Positions 37,415 through 46,944 of a stretch of 64,000 nucleotides of DNA are shown one piece after another. Made by a program: the position numbers and the translations under genes. Source of the DNA: a bacterium (GTDB lineage Bacteria; JAMCPX01); assembly GCA_021792615.1 (NCBI GenBank), contig JAJYUJ010000011.1, forward strand, positions 1-64,000, given 5' to 3'. Under the pieces are notes generated by a model. It was given only the letters and a program-made list of their open reading frames with translations, searched no databases and had not been told where the DNA came from. Every line of letters starts with the position of its first letter. Position 1 is the first letter of the stretch.

Positions 37415-40003
37415 TTAAATATCCGCCCAGCTTTTGCCGAAGTTTATGGAAACCTTGAGCGGGACCAACAGTTTCATCGCTCCTTCCATTTCTCTTTTGA
37501 TGACCTGGGAGAACATCTCTATCTGGCCGTCGTTGACTTCGAAAATAAGCTCGTCGTGTATCTGGAGCAGCATCTTTGCATCGTACTCATTTTTTCTGAG
37601 ACTATCATCGATCCTCAGCATTGCGACCTTGATAAGGTCTGCAGCACTCCCCTGCACCGGTGTATTGATAGCTATCCTCTGGTAAGCCGGGTTATCAAGA
37701 GTTCTGGGAATATACCTGCGTCTGCCGAGGATCGTACCGACATACCCTGTCTGGCGCACACCGTTCAGTATATCATCGATATATGCCCTCACGCCCTTAT
37801 ATTCGTTAAAATACGAATCTATGATGACCTGCGCCTGATCCGGCGATATACCGAGCTGCTTTGAAAGTCCGTAAGCAGATATGCCGTACATAATACCGAA
37901 GTTTACGACCTTCGCCGTGTTCCTCATCCCGGGCGTAACATCCGGAACAGGAACCTGAAAGATGCCCGATGCCGTTGCCGTATGGATATCCTGATCATGC
38001 ATAAACGCATCCATCAGCACCTCATCCGATGAAAGGTGGGCCATGATCCTGAGCTCTATCTGGGAATAATCGGCACTCACGATGGAGTTGCCGGTACCGG
38101 CTATGAATGCCCTTCGTATCAGCCTGCCCTTCTCGTCCTTGACCGGTATGTTCTGAAGGTTCGGCTCACTGCTTGCAAGCCTGCCTGTTGCTGCTCCTGT
38201 CTGAATAAAATTCGTATGGATCCTTCCCGTTTGCGGGTTGATGAATGCAGGGAGCGTATCGACAAAGCTGTTCTTCAGCTTCGCAATGCCTCTGTACTCG
38301 AGCAGGTTACTCACGAACGGGTGCTTATCACGCAGGCCTTCGAGCACTTCGCTGTCCGTGGAATATCCTGTTTTTGTTTTCTTTGCACCGGGTAATTTCA
38401 GTTCCTCAAACAGGATAGCGGCTATCTGCTTTGGTGAATCCGGATTAAACTCATGAGGCACGAAAGCCTGCATCTTTGACGTCAGATCTTTCAACTGATG
38501 GTCGAACTGTTTCGACAGCCCGGACAGGTATGCCTGATCGACGCGTATACCGGTATGCTCCATCCTTGCAAGAACCGCCGCCAACGGCATTTCTATCTTT
38601 TCAAAGAGCGGTTCCAGCGCATCCTGTTTTAATCTTTCCCTGTAAACCACGGCGAGCCTGCTTAAAAGCGCCGCAGCCTTTGTTACGTAAACAGCCCTGA
38701 CCTGCGGTTTATCGAACATGCCGTTGTCCCTGTCGCCGTCCTCTGGAGATATGTCTGGAAGTTCCTCGCCCAGTTCTGAAAGGAAAAGGGATTCCATGGA
38801 ATAGCTCTTTGACTCGGGATTGCAGAGATATGCAGCGAGCTCAAGGGAAAACAGGGATGCCTTCATGTCTATGCCGTGCTCTATGCAAAATCTATGGACG
38901 GCTTTTGCATCATGGACAATAATCCCGCGGTCAAGCGACATCATCTGCTTCATGGCATCAACACCGGCGCTGCCAAAATAATAAGCCCTGTCTGCATAAA
39001 CCCCCATCTCGTTGTCCCTGTAAACGAGCGCGACCTCTTTAGCATCTTTCACTGCCTCTTTGATTTGATCGATGGAAACTATCTCCTGATAATCGAACTT
39101 CACCTCCACCTTGCCGAGCTTGTCTATAAGCCTGCGGAACTCAAACTCCGAAAACAACTTTATAAGTCTTTCCCTGTGATCCGGCTGCAGGGAACCAAAC
39201 AAAGACTCCGGCATTTTGAACGAGTCAAGTGCGATGTCGACCGGCACATCATGTTTGAGCTGGACAAGCCCTCTGGTTACCCCGTACAGATGCTCTTTTG
39301 CATCTATGAGAGCCGTTTTCACCCGCTTGTTTGCGATGTCTTCGATATGCATATAGATCCCGTCGATACTGCCGTATTTTCCAAGCAGGTCCATTGCTGT
39401 CTTCTTACCTATGCCCTGGACGCCCCTGATGTTGTCGATACTGTCACCGGTCAACATCAGGAATTCGGTCATCTGCAAGGGGCTGACGCCGAACTTCTGC
39501 ACAACATCCGCGGATGTTATCCATTGGTCCTTCATGGTATCCAGCATGACCACGTCATCGCTCACGACTGACATAAGGTCTTTGTCGCTGCCAACGATGA
39601 CAACGCCAAAGCCCATGGCCGTTGCACGGTCGGCCAGCGTTGCTATCACATCATCTGCCTCATAGCCTTCTTTATTCAGGCGCTGTATACCCATGGTGTC
39701 CGTAATCTCGAAGATAGAGGGAAACTGCACGGAAAGGTCATCGGGCGGCGCTCCCCGGTTTGCCTTATACTCTGCATCGATACTGTCCCTGAAGGTTGGT
39801 CCTTTTGAATCAAACACGACGACGAAATAATCCGGCTTGTACTGCTCAATGGTTTTGATAATCATGTTTGTGTAACCGTAAACAGCATTCGTTGGTATGC
39901 CCTTCTTGCTGGTCAGGGGCGGAAGTGCATGGTATGCGCGGAAGATATAGGTACTGCCGTCAACAACGAACAGCAGCGGGCGCCTGGTAAGGGGAATGCT
40001 CAT
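37415..40003 (-). CDS. polA: DNA polymerase I
   Basis: This 862-residue enzyme has an N-terminal 5'-3' exonuclease (about 1-290; VVDGSTYIFRAYHAL, SDKDLMSVV), a central 3'-5' exonuclease-like domain (about 300-470) and a C-terminal polymerase domain. Polymerase motif A is DYSQIELRIMAHLS, motif B is NTAKVVNFGIMYG and motif C is IHDELIFEV. In the central domain the expected DxE metal-binding pair is replaced by ALVYRDNEMG, so proofreading is probably lost, as in Thermus and Bacillus enzymes. It works in Okazaki fragment maturation and repair. Its start overlaps the nnr stop by 4 bases. Confidence 0.97.
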   Translation of the reverse strand: MSIPLTRRPLLFVVDGSTYIFRAYHALPPLTSKKGIPTNAVYGYTNMIIKTIEQYKPDYFVVVFDSKGPTFRDSIDAEYKANRGAPPDDLSVQFPSIFEITDTMGIQRLNKEGYEADDVIATLADRATAMGFGVVIVGSDKDLMSVVSDDVVMLDTMKDQWITSADVVQKFGVSPLQMTEFLMLTGDSIDNIRGVQGIGKKTAMDLLGKYGSIDGIYMHIEDIANKRVKTALIDAKEHLYGVTRGLVQLKHDVPVDIALDSFKMPESLFGSLQPDHRERLIKLFSEFEFRRLIDKLGKVEVKFDYQEIVSIDQIKEAVKDAKEVALVYRDNEMGVYADRAYYFGSAGVDAMKQMMSLDRGIIVHDAKAVHRFCIEHGIDMKASLFSLELAAYLCNPESKSYSMESLFLSELGEELPDISPEDGDRDNGMFDKPQVRAVYVTKAAALLSRLAVVYRERLKQDALEPLFEKIEMPLAAVLARMEHTGIRVDQAYLSGLSKQFDHQLKDLTSKMQAFVPHEFNPDSPKQIAAILFEELKLPGAKKTKTGYSTDSEVLEGLRDKHPFVSNLLEYRGIAKLKNSFVDTLPAFINPQTGRIHTNFIQTGAATGRLASSEPNLQNIPVKDEKGRLIRRAFIAGTGNSIVSADYSQIELRIMAHLSSDEVLMDAFMHDQDIHTATASGIFQVPVPDVTPGMRNTAKVVNFGIMYGISAYGLSKQLGISPDQAQVIIDSYFNEYKGVRAYIDDILNGVRQTGYVGTILGRRRYIPRTLDNPAYQRIAINTPVQGSAADLIKVAMLRIDDSLRKNEYDAKMLLQIHDELIFEVNDGQIEMFSQVIKREMEGAMKLLVPLKVSINFGKSWADI

Positions 40004-41556
40004 AGTTCGATCAGACTTGAGATGACATACGGTATTCGCTCAAGCAGATCGGATGCGAGCACAGCGCTGTTCTTATGATAGGCATACACGATATCTCCCG
40101 CCATGCCATGGACATATACCCCTGCAACCGCCGCATCACGCGGACGCAGGCCCAGTGCTATGAAACCCGCAATAATGCCGGTCAGTACATCTCCCATACC
40201 ACCGGTCGACATACCCGGATTACCGGTCGGGTTTATCCAGACGTTGCCTTCTTTATCCGCTATAACGGTTCGTGCGCCCTTGAGCACGAGTGTACAGTTA
40301 TACTGTTTTGCGAAGTCTATGGAAAGGCTGACCCTGTTCTGATTTACCTCTTTCGGGTTCATATTGATAAGCCTGCCGAATTCGCCGGGATGCGGGGTCA
40401 GCACGATGTTCTCGTTGTTAAACTCAAGAAGCATATCCGGGTTCTGCGCAATAATATTAATCGCGTCGGCATCTATCACAACGGGCAGGCGGCACCTCTT
40501 TAAAAATTCAAAGACAAATCCGGATGTCTGCTTTTCTGTTCCTATACCCGGTCCCAGTGCGACAACGTCCCTTGTCTGCAAAAGTTTTTCCGCCTGTGCG
40601 ATTGCCGGTGTGCCTATGGCACCGCCGGGGGTCTCCGTTAACGGCTCTTTCAATGCTTCGAGAACCGTTGTTTCGAATACCGGTATCAGGCTTTCCGGTC
40701 CGGCAATGGTAACAAGGCCGCTGCCTGTACGCAATGCACCCTTTGCACTCAATACAGCGGCACCGCTTTTACCTTGAGAACCTGCTATGACCAGTGTATG
40801 TCCATAATCTCCCTTGTTTGTAGCATAATTACGGGGTTTCAAGAGGGAATTTATAAGGTCGTGGCTGGAAAGATTATAGGGAATGTGAGTTTGCTGAACA
40901 AGCCTGTCCGGTATTGATATATCAACGACCTCCACATTGCCTGCAAACTCGGCACCCGGGTAAACAACAAGTCCAATCTTTGCAAGCCCGAATGTAATGG
41001 TCTTCTTTGCCCGGACGGTAATACCGGCAACATCGCCTGTGTCCGCATCGATTCCGGATGGTATATCGACTGCAACGACGGGAAGGCCCGAGTTGTTGAT
41101 AAGATCTATCGCACTTGCGTACGGCTCTTTAACGGAACCTTTTATACCAGTACCGAGCAAGGCATCTATGATAATACCCTTTTCTTTGAGATTGATATCC
41201 GTCTTGTCAAATTCGCTGATGTCCTTCATCTCGTGTATGACATCCGTAATCCTGCTCAGTGCCGTATAATTTACACCCGCATCTTCCGATAGCTCCTTAT
41301 TCTTGCCAAAGAAAATCACATCGACATGATATCCTTTGTTGATAAGGTGCCGTGCCGCAACGAACCCATCACCGCCATTGTTCCCCTTGCCGCAGAACAC
41401 GACGACGCCTTTTCTTGCCTGCGAATCAAATTCCTTTATAATTGCCTGAGCAACGGACCGTCCCGCGTTCTCCATGAGAATACTGCTTGCGATGCCGAAC
41501 GATTCGGCGGTCTTTCTATCAAGGGATCTCATTATTTCAGATGTGACAACCTTCAT
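40000..41556 (-). CDS. nnr: Bifunctional NAD(P)H-hydrate epimerase / ADP-dependent dehydratase
   Basis: This 518-residue enzyme repairs NAD(P)H hydrates. The N-terminal epimerase (YjeF_N, about 1-210) shows SSILMENAGRSVAQ, GKGNNGGDGFVAARHL and DALLGTGIKG. The C-terminal dehydratase (about 220-515) shows LTPHPGEFGRL, LKGARTVIA and NPTGNPGMSTGGMGDVLTG with the catalytic Asp in GMGDVL. The start at 41556 is set by GGGAGG a few bases upstream; an in-frame start at 41613 would add 19 residues without such a site. It is coupled to polA through an ATGA overlap. Confidence 0.96.
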   Translation of the reverse strand: MKVVTSEIMRSLDRKTAESFGIASSILMENAGRSVAQAIIKEFDSQARKGVVVFCGKGNNGGDGFVAARHLINKGYHVDVIFFGKNKELSEDAGVNYTALSRITDVIHEMKDISEFDKTDINLKEKGIIIDALLGTGIKGSVKEPYASAIDLINNSGLPVVAVDIPSGIDADTGDVAGITVRAKKTITFGLAKIGLVVYPGAEFAGNVEVVDISIPDRLVQQTHIPYNLSSHDLINSLLKPRNYATNKGDYGHTLVIAGSQGKSGAAVLSAKGALRTGSGLVTIAGPESLIPVFETTVLEALKEPLTETPGGAIGTPAIAQAEKLLQTRDVVALGPGIGTEKQTSGFVFEFLKRCRLPVVIDADAINIIAQNPDMLLEFNNENIVLTPHPGEFGRLINMNPKEVNQNRVSLSIDFAKQYNCTLVLKGARTVIADKEGNVWINPTGNPGMSTGGMGDVLTGIIAGFIALGLRPRDAAVAGVYVHGMAGDIVYAYHKNSAVLASDLLERIPYVISSLIEL

Positions 41557-41686
41557 ATAACCTCCCTGCTCTTCCATTCCGTATTTATCTGACTTTATCT
41601 TTTTTTTCATCAAGTATCAATCTTTATATTCTTATAATAAATCATTGACAGCGCACGGTACATGTTATTACATAAAAAATTCATAT

Positions 41687-42376
41687 ATGGACACTTCAAG
41701 CTTAAAAGAGTTTATTCTCCTGATACCGGTTATACTGTTTTCGTTGACCGTGCATGAGGTATGTCATGGCTGGGTAGCCGACAGGTTTGGAGACCCGACT
41801 GCGCGGGCAACGGGCAGATTAACACTCAACCCCATAGCACACCTGGATCCTATAGGGACAATCATGCTTTTTATAGCCCATTTCGGCTGGGCAAAGCCGG
41901 TGATGGTAAACCCGTACAATCTCAAAGACCCCAAAAAGGATATGATATGGATATCACTTGCAGGGCCTGGCGCTAATTTCCTTCTCGCGCTGATCGCAGG
42001 CATAACCCTCCGGGTCCTCATGGCTTTCGGGAACATCAATATTTCAGGTTTGATGTGGTCGTCGATATACGCCCTGCTTATACTCACCCTGCAGATCAAT
42101 CTCGCTCTCGGTATATTCAACCTGATTCCCATACCGCCGCTCGATGGTGCAAAGGTATTATTCGGGCTTCTGCCGTATCGTTATGAACAACATTATCAAT
42201 GGCTGGAGCGGTACGGTATGGTCATCCTCCTCGCACTGTTTGTGCTGGACAGTTTTACACCGTTCAAGATACTGTCATTAATTTTATGGCTTCCGGCAAA
42301 CCTGCTTTCGTATCTTTTTGCGGGCAGATCGCTTTTCTACTTGCTCGGTGTATTGAACATGCTATTGGGTGTATAG
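41687..42376 (+). CDS. Site-2 protease, M50 family (YwhC-like)
   Basis: This 229-residue membrane metalloprotease has HEVCH at residues 23-27 in the first helix, GRLTLNPIAHLDPIG after it, and the second zinc motif NLIPIPPLDGAKVL. It lacks PDZ domains. Its substrate is unknown; family members lie next to trpS-scpA-scpB in many deltaproteobacteria and firmicutes. The ATG at 41687 matches the family N-terminus; a TTG at 41645 would add 14 residues. No clear ribosome-binding site precedes either start. Confidence 0.88.
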   Translation: MDTSSLKEFILLIPVILFSLTVHEVCHGWVADRFGDPTARATGRLTLNPIAHLDPIGTIMLFIAHFGWAKPVMVNPYNLKDPKKDMIWISLAGPGANFLLALIAGITLRVLMAFGNINISGLMWSSIYALLILTLQINLALGIFNLIPIPPLDGAKVLFGLLPYRYEQHYQWLERYGMVILLALFVLDSFTPFKILSLILWLPANLLSYLFAGRSLFYLLGVLNMLLGV

Positions 42377-42384
42377 AGGGAGAA

Positions 42385-43389
42385 ATGGAAAGAGTATTAA
42401 GCGGATTGAGACCTACCGGGAAACTTCACCTTGGACATTACCATGGAGTGCTTACCAATTTTATAAAGCTGCAGGATATGTATGAATGTTATTTTTTTGT
42501 CGCCGACCTTCATGCGCTTACGACAAACTATGCAAAAACAGAGGACATACAATCCAGTGTCATACAGATGCTCGCGGATTGGATTGCCGTCGGCATTGAC
42601 CCTGAAAAAGCCTCGATCTTCATACAGTCATCCATACCCCAGCATTCGGAACTGCACACGATACTCTCCATGATAACACCGCTCGGCTGGCTCGAGCGCG
42701 TGCCCAGCTACAAGGAAAAGCTCGGCGAGGAAACACCCTCCGATCTCCATACGTATGGATTTCTCGGTTATCCCGTGCTCATGGCATCCGACATCCTCAT
42801 CTATAAAGCCCATAAAGTACCCATTGGAGAAGATCAACTTGCGCATCTGGAGTTCACCCGTGAAATAGTACGGCGGTTCAACTATCTGTACAAAACCGTA
42901 TTCCCCGAGCCGCAGCCGCTCCTGACAACAGCCCCGAAAGTTCCGGGAACCGACGGCAGAAAAATGAGCAAAAGCTACGACAATTGCCTGTATATATCCG
43001 ATCCCCCCGATGTGATTTCAAAAAAGATACTCACCATGGTGACGGACCCGCACAGGATAAGGAGGACGGACAAAGGGAACCCGGATCTCTGTCCCGTTTA
43101 TGATCTCCATAAACTCCATACGCCGCCGGACAGGTTACAGGAGATAAACACCGGCTGCAGGACGGCAGGCATTGGGTGCGTAGACTGCAAAAAGGTGGTT
43201 ATAGGAGAGATAAACACCTTGCTTGCACCAATAAGGGAGAAGCGGGAAAGCCTCGTGAAACAGCCGGACATCCTCAGGAACATTGTCGAACGGGGCAATA
43301 AAAAGGCCGCGACGTTTGCAGCCGCAACGATGCAGGAAGTAAAAGAGGCAATCAGGATCGTTTATGATTTCAGAACCGCAGGACTATAG
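42385..43389 (+). CDS. trpS: Tryptophanyl-tRNA synthetase
   Basis: This 334-residue class I synthetase charges tRNA-Trp. The HIGH-type motif is HLGHYHG at residues 15-21 and the KMSKS motif is near residue 193. A C-x-x-C pair (GCVDCKK) near 275 is seen in some family members. The start at 42385 follows AGAGGGAG and gives the canonical ERVLSGLRPTGKLHLGH beginning. The next gene, scpA, starts 26 bases before its stop. Confidence 0.97.
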   Translation: MERVLSGLRPTGKLHLGHYHGVLTNFIKLQDMYECYFFVADLHALTTNYAKTEDIQSSVIQMLADWIAVGIDPEKASIFIQSSIPQHSELHTILSMITPLGWLERVPSYKEKLGEETPSDLHTYGFLGYPVLMASDILIYKAHKVPIGEDQLAHLEFTREIVRRFNYLYKTVFPEPQPLLTTAPKVPGTDGRKMSKSYDNCLYISDPPDVISKKILTMVTDPHRIRRTDKGNPDLCPVYDLHKLHTPPDRLQEINTGCRTAGIGCVDCKKVVIGEINTLLAPIREKRESLVKQPDILRNIVERGNKKAATFAAATMQEVKEAIRIVYDFRTAGL

Positions 43390-44083
43390 GGTTAAGCTCG
43401 AAATATTCGAAGGTCCGCTCGACCTTCTGCTGTTCCTCATCAAGAGGAACGAGCTCGATATCTACGATATCCCGGTTTCGTTTATTACGGAACAGTACCT
43501 CACTTACCTCGGCATGATGCAGGTGCTCAATGTCGAGCTTGCCTCGGAATTCCTGGTAATAGCCGCAACACTGCTTGAGATAAAGGCGCGGATGCTTATC
43601 CCGGCATCGGCTGAACCGGAAGAAGAAATAGAAGATCCAAGACTGGAACTTACCAACAGGCTGCTCGAGTATCAGCGTTTCAAGAACGCAGCCGGTCAGT
43701 TGAACAATCTCAACATGCTGTACAGGGACACGTTTCCGAAGGGTATGCAGGAAAGCATAGAGGCCGAGGACACGTCTTTAAACATAGAGGCAGATGCCTA
43801 TGAGCTGCTGGTCGCATTCAAATCCATTCTGGACAGGGCCAAGGGCGAGAAAATAGCCTACATGACCGTAGAAAGGATCAGCGTCGCCCAGAGAATAAAC
43901 GATATCATGGAGCGTATTAGTATTGCAAAAAGTATTGTATTTGATACACTTCTTCCCGAAGAGTACACCAAAATGGATATTGTCATAACAATACTCGCGG
44001 TACTTGAACTGCTCAGGCTCAGAATGATACGGTGTGAACAAAAAGAACCATTCGGTAATATATGGCTCTATGTGCCGGAATAA
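43364..44083 (+). CDS. scpA: Segregation and condensation protein A
   Basis: ScpA is the kleisin subunit that joins SMC heads. The 239-residue protein has the N-terminal family signature EIFEGPLDLLLFLIKRNELDIYDIP and a C-terminal winged-helix region ending with LELLRLRMIRCEQ. It works with ScpB and SMC in chromosome condensation. It overlaps trpS by 26 bases and is followed by scpB after 18. SMC itself is not in the window. Confidence 0.95.
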   Translation: MISEPQDYRVKLEIFEGPLDLLLFLIKRNELDIYDIPVSFITEQYLTYLGMMQVLNVELASEFLVIAATLLEIKARMLIPASAEPEEEIEDPRLELTNRLLEYQRFKNAAGQLNNLNMLYRDTFPKGMQESIEAEDTSLNIEADAYELLVAFKSILDRAKGEKIAYMTVERISVAQRINDIMERISIAKSIVFDTLLPEEYTKMDIVITILAVLELLRLRMIRCEQKEPFGNIWLYVPE

Positions 44084-44101
44084 GAACAATACAGAGGTAA
44101 T

Positions 44102-44704
44102 ATGGAAACAGAAAAACTCATAGCAATAATCGAAACCCTTATATTTGCGTCCGAGAAACCGCTCAAAGTAAAGTATATCGAGCAGGTTATGTCCGTCATC
44201 GACCTTGGAGAGCTTACGATTCCGGGGCTTTTAGAGACATTAAAGGCCGGGTATGCGTCCGAAGAGAGCGGGATTGAGCTTGTAGAGGTTGCCGAAGGCT
44301 GGCAATTCAGGACAAAGCCGCAGTTTGCAGAATGGATAAAAAGACTGAATACCGTACGGCCTTCAAAACTATCGGCTCCTGCCATGGAAACCCTGGCCAT
44401 CGTGGCGTACCGCCAGCCCATAACAAGGGCGGAGATAGATTATGTCAGGGGTGTCGACAGCGGCGGTGTTATAAAAACGCTGCTCGATAAAAGGCTGATA
44501 AAGATCATAGGGAAAAAAGAATTGCCGGGAAGACCTCTTGTTTATGGGACAACGCAGGAGTTCCTCGAGGTATTCAGTTTAAAGGACATCTCAGCCTTGC
44601 CGAACCTGCAGGATATTAAACAGATGAGTTCAGCGGAAGAAGAACTCGAGCGCAACCAGACCGAGCTTCCCCTTCCGGCATCCGAACCAACGGATGAAGA
44701 ATAA
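44102..44704 (+). CDS. scpB: Segregation and condensation protein B
   Basis: This 200-residue protein is the ScpB partner of ScpA in the SMC complex. It has two winged-helix domains; the signatures are IIETLIFASEKPLKVKYIE at the N-terminus and PAMETLAIVAYRQPITRAEID with GRPLVYGTTQEFLEVF later. AGAGG lies before the ATG. The acidic tail after residue 180 is typical. It ends the M50-trpS-scpA-scpB string. Confidence 0.95.
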   Translation: METEKLIAIIETLIFASEKPLKVKYIEQVMSVIDLGELTIPGLLETLKAGYASEESGIELVEVAEGWQFRTKPQFAEWIKRLNTVRPSKLSAPAMETLAIVAYRQPITRAEIDYVRGVDSGGVIKTLLDKRLIKIIGKKELPGRPLVYGTTQEFLEVFSLKDISALPNLQDIKQMSSAEEELERNQTELPLPASEPTDEE

Positions 44705-45128
44705 TCTCTTTATTTAATTTTTAATTTTGAATTATATAAGAGAATAGGGCGCATCCGACTTCTTAATGGGTATATACAAGATATAGTGGTTTATGTATAA
44801 TATAAAATTATGGATGAGAAAACTTTTTGGCTCTTCGGGCTTTTATGTGGATAGGTAAAAATGTGCAAGATACTTTTCCCCCTTTGAAAAAGGGGGATTA
44901 AGGGGGATTTTAAGGGCATGCTCTTGTACAATAGTCATTTGAAGCAATATTCATGGAGCGTTTTATGATTATAAAATCTCCCCCTGCCCCTCTTTTCCAA
45001 AGAGGGGATAGCACACAAAAAAGTCTGATACGCCACTACTCTATGTTGGGGGTACCCATTAAAAAGCCTGATGCTCCGAAAATAGTAACGGCCGGTCTAC
45101 CCCGGACGCCATGAGACGTTGAATATCT
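44705..45128. other. 424-bp intergenic region filled by nested inverted repeats
   Basis: No gene is visible between scpB and rnhB. Most of the space is the nested inverted-repeat structure at 44751-45074. A promoter for rnhB should lie near its right end but no clear boxes are seen. Confidence 0.6.
44751..45074. repeat. Nested inverted-repeat element (about 324 bp)
   Basis: The outer arms at 44751-44772 and 45053-45074 are imperfect inverted repeats (19 of 22 bases match). The inner arms are G-rich and C-rich: 44877-44911 (AAAGGGGGATTAAGGGGGAT) pairs with 44973-45010 (ATCTCCCCCTGCCCCTCTTT-like). It has no coding capacity. The layout resembles a miniature transposable element that carries a second repeat unit inside. 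Confidence 0.6.
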
Positions 45129-45731
45129 ATGGTAAAATATAACTCCTACTCACGCATCGCCGGCATAGATGAAGTCGGCAGGGGACCGCTTGCAGGCCCC
45201 GTCGTAGCATGTGCGGTCGTTATTCCCGACGACACGAACTGTAAATTCATAAAGGACTCAAAACTTCTGACACCATCGGCGCGGGTCAAGGCCTATGAAT
45301 ATCTTACCGAGCACGCACTGTCGTACAGCATAGGGGTTATTGACGAGCACACGATCGACGCGATCAATATACGAAATGCGACCAAGCGTGCAATGGAGCA
45401 GGCATTGTCTCTGCTGCATTATACCGTTGATCTTGTCTTGATCGACGGGAACATGGAAATCAATACGGACCTGCCGCAGAAAACGATTATTGACGGGGAC
45501 AGACTGCATCAGAGCATATCCTCTGCCTCAATCATAGCGAAGGTCTACCGTGACAGCATCATGGAAAGATACGCGGTGCAATATCCTGAATACGGATTTG
45601 CCAAACACAAGGGTTACGGAACGAAAGAACACGTAAAGGCCTTGTTGAAATACGGTCCCTGCCCCATTCACAGGAGGTCCTTTCTGCACAACATATTTTC
45701 CGGCCAGCACAAATTCGGCTTCAGCGATTGA
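45129..45731 (+). CDS. rnhB: Ribonuclease HII
   Basis: RNase HII cuts the RNA strand of RNA-DNA hybrids and single ribonucleotides in DNA. The 200-residue protein has the catalytic start GIDEVGRGPLAGPVVACAVV (Asp and Glu of the DEDD set), IDGN for the third Asp, and ASIIAKVYRDSIM with the fourth. Length is normal. There is no good ribosome-binding site immediately upstream of the ATG at 45129, though the N-terminal match supports this start. Confidence 0.95.
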   Translation: MVKYNSYSRIAGIDEVGRGPLAGPVVACAVVIPDDTNCKFIKDSKLLTPSARVKAYEYLTEHALSYSIGVIDEHTIDAINIRNATKRAMEQALSLLHYTVDLVLIDGNMEINTDLPQKTIIDGDRLHQSISSASIIAKVYRDSIMERYAVQYPEYGFAKHKGYGTKEHVKALLKYGPCPIHRRSFLHNIFSGQHKFGFSD

Positions 45732-45741
45732 CCGTTCCATG

Positions 45742-45910
45742 TGTCATTCTTGTCCCGCCTTTGGCGGGATAAATCCCAATGGGAATCCACCGTCAAAGAC
45801 GATGGGGCCATCCGTTCACTCAAAAAATGCATTTGAAAAATAAACCGGTAGGGGCGAGGTTACCTCGCCCCTACAATATTTTCTGGATTCCCACTTGCGT
45901 GGGAATGACA
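45742..45910. repeat. MITE-like TGTCATTC...GAATGACA element, copy 3
   Basis: The element starts TGTCATTC, has inner palindromes (CCCGCCTTTGGCGGG on the left, ATTCCCACTTGCGTGGGAAT on the right) and ends GAATGACA. In its middle lies another palindrome, GTAGGGGCGAGG-ttA-CCTCGCCCCTAC (45848-45874), so one repeat family is inserted in another. The short open frame through it is not a gene. Confidence 0.7.
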
Positions 45911-45988
45911 GAAAACTGGCAAAGCCAACTCTCCATAACCACCGTCAAAGATGGTGGGTTTCTACGTTAATCTAAAACACATGAAATC

Positions 45989-46756
45989 TTACTTTTTATC
46001 CTTGATGGAATCGAGCAGCTTGTGTGCGAGGGGTATATCGTACATAACCCAGCCTGCACGGTAGGAAGGGTCATTGAATTGCAGCACACGGTTCAGGACA
46101 TCGCGTGCTTCGGCATAGCGCCCCTCACTGATGTACACCTTGGCCAGTGTGGTCAGGGGCATGGTATAACGGGGATCGATCTTCAATGCCTCATGAATAT
46201 ACTGGATCGATTTTTCATCGCTGCCTCCGAATGCACCGGGAAGCTGATAATACAGCTCAGCGTATGCCTCCAATACGAACAATGATTTTGGATTCAATGT
46301 ATACGCTTTATTAAGATTTGTTAAAAACGCCGGCAGGGAGAGCAGCGCCTTTATGAGGTTTTCACGCTGTGCCATCCTCCCTATGTTCCCCGCATACCAG
46401 AAATAAGCGTCGGATCCTTCGGGATTGAGTTTGATCGCTTTTTGTGCGGCAAGCTTACCGGCTTCATAATCCTTCAGCGCGTCCGTATGCGTGAGATCGG
46501 CGAAATCCCCCATAGTCAGGTCTGCCATGGCAATCTGCGTATATGCCGTTGACAGGACTACCGGATCCCTGTTCTCCTTGATAATCTGCTCGTACAGGAC
46601 AATGGCCTTGGGGATGTTCGAAATATCCTTGTCGTAATTGTAAAACACCTGGTTTGCCCGTTCGATTGTCGCTGCACGCACATTCGTACCGAGGGCGGAC
46701 AACAGTATAAGACATAACAGTACAACCGTATTTTTCCATTTCAGATCATTTTGCAT
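45989..46756 (-). CDS. Exported TPR protein
   Basis: This 255-residue protein has a signal peptide (hydrophobic residues 11-24, cleavage near VRAAT) and four or more TPR-like helical pairs, for example EGSDAYFWYAGNIGRMA and YTMPLTTLAKVYISEGRYAEA. It is likely a periplasmic scaffold; TatT-like TRAP-transporter proteins look similar. The start at 46756 is chosen because the open frame upstream to 46948 is encoded by palindromic repeats and does not look like protein. A large membrane protein lies upstream on the same strand. Confidence 0.8.
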   Translation of the reverse strand: MQNDLKWKNTVVLLCLILLSALGTNVRAATIERANQVFYNYDKDISNIPKAIVLYEQIIKENRDPVVLSTAYTQIAMADLTMGDFADLTHTDALKDYEAGKLAAQKAIKLNPEGSDAYFWYAGNIGRMAQRENLIKALLSLPAFLTNLNKAYTLNPKSLFVLEAYAELYYQLPGAFGGSDEKSIQYIHEALKIDPRYTMPLTTLAKVYISEGRYAEARDVLNRVLQFNDPSYRAGWVMYDIPLAHKLLDSIKDKK

Positions 46757-46784
46757 AATTTTTGTTTCCCGTTTCCTTTTAGTT

Positions 46785-46926
46785 CCCTCTCCTTTTAAGA
46801 GAGGGCTTGGTGAGGTCTTGCTTTTTTCCCCCGTTTTCCCATTTCCGTCTCTCTCGTCCCCCTGACAAGGGGGATTAAGGGGGTTAAAAATGATCGACAA
46901 CCCCTGAAGTCCCCTTTTCAGGGGAC
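46785..46926. repeat. Cluster of three palindromic repeats
   Basis: Three short palindromes follow one another: CCCTCTCCTTTTAAGAGAGGG (46785-46805), CCCCCTGACAAGGGGG (46858-46873) and GTCCCCTTTTCAGGGGAC (46909-46926). Each can fold as a hairpin in RNA. They fill the gap between the TPR gene and the large membrane protein gene and belong to the same general class of dispersed repeats as 44877-45010. Confidence 0.7.
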
Positions 46927-46944
46927 GTTTAAAAAACGCGGTAT

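Noticed and set aside
38876-39571. 231-codon plus-strand open frame
   Set aside because: Antisense shadow of polA.
45779-45970. 63-codon open frame after rnhB
   Set aside because: Made of repeat sequence of the TGTCATTC family and its inserted palindrome.
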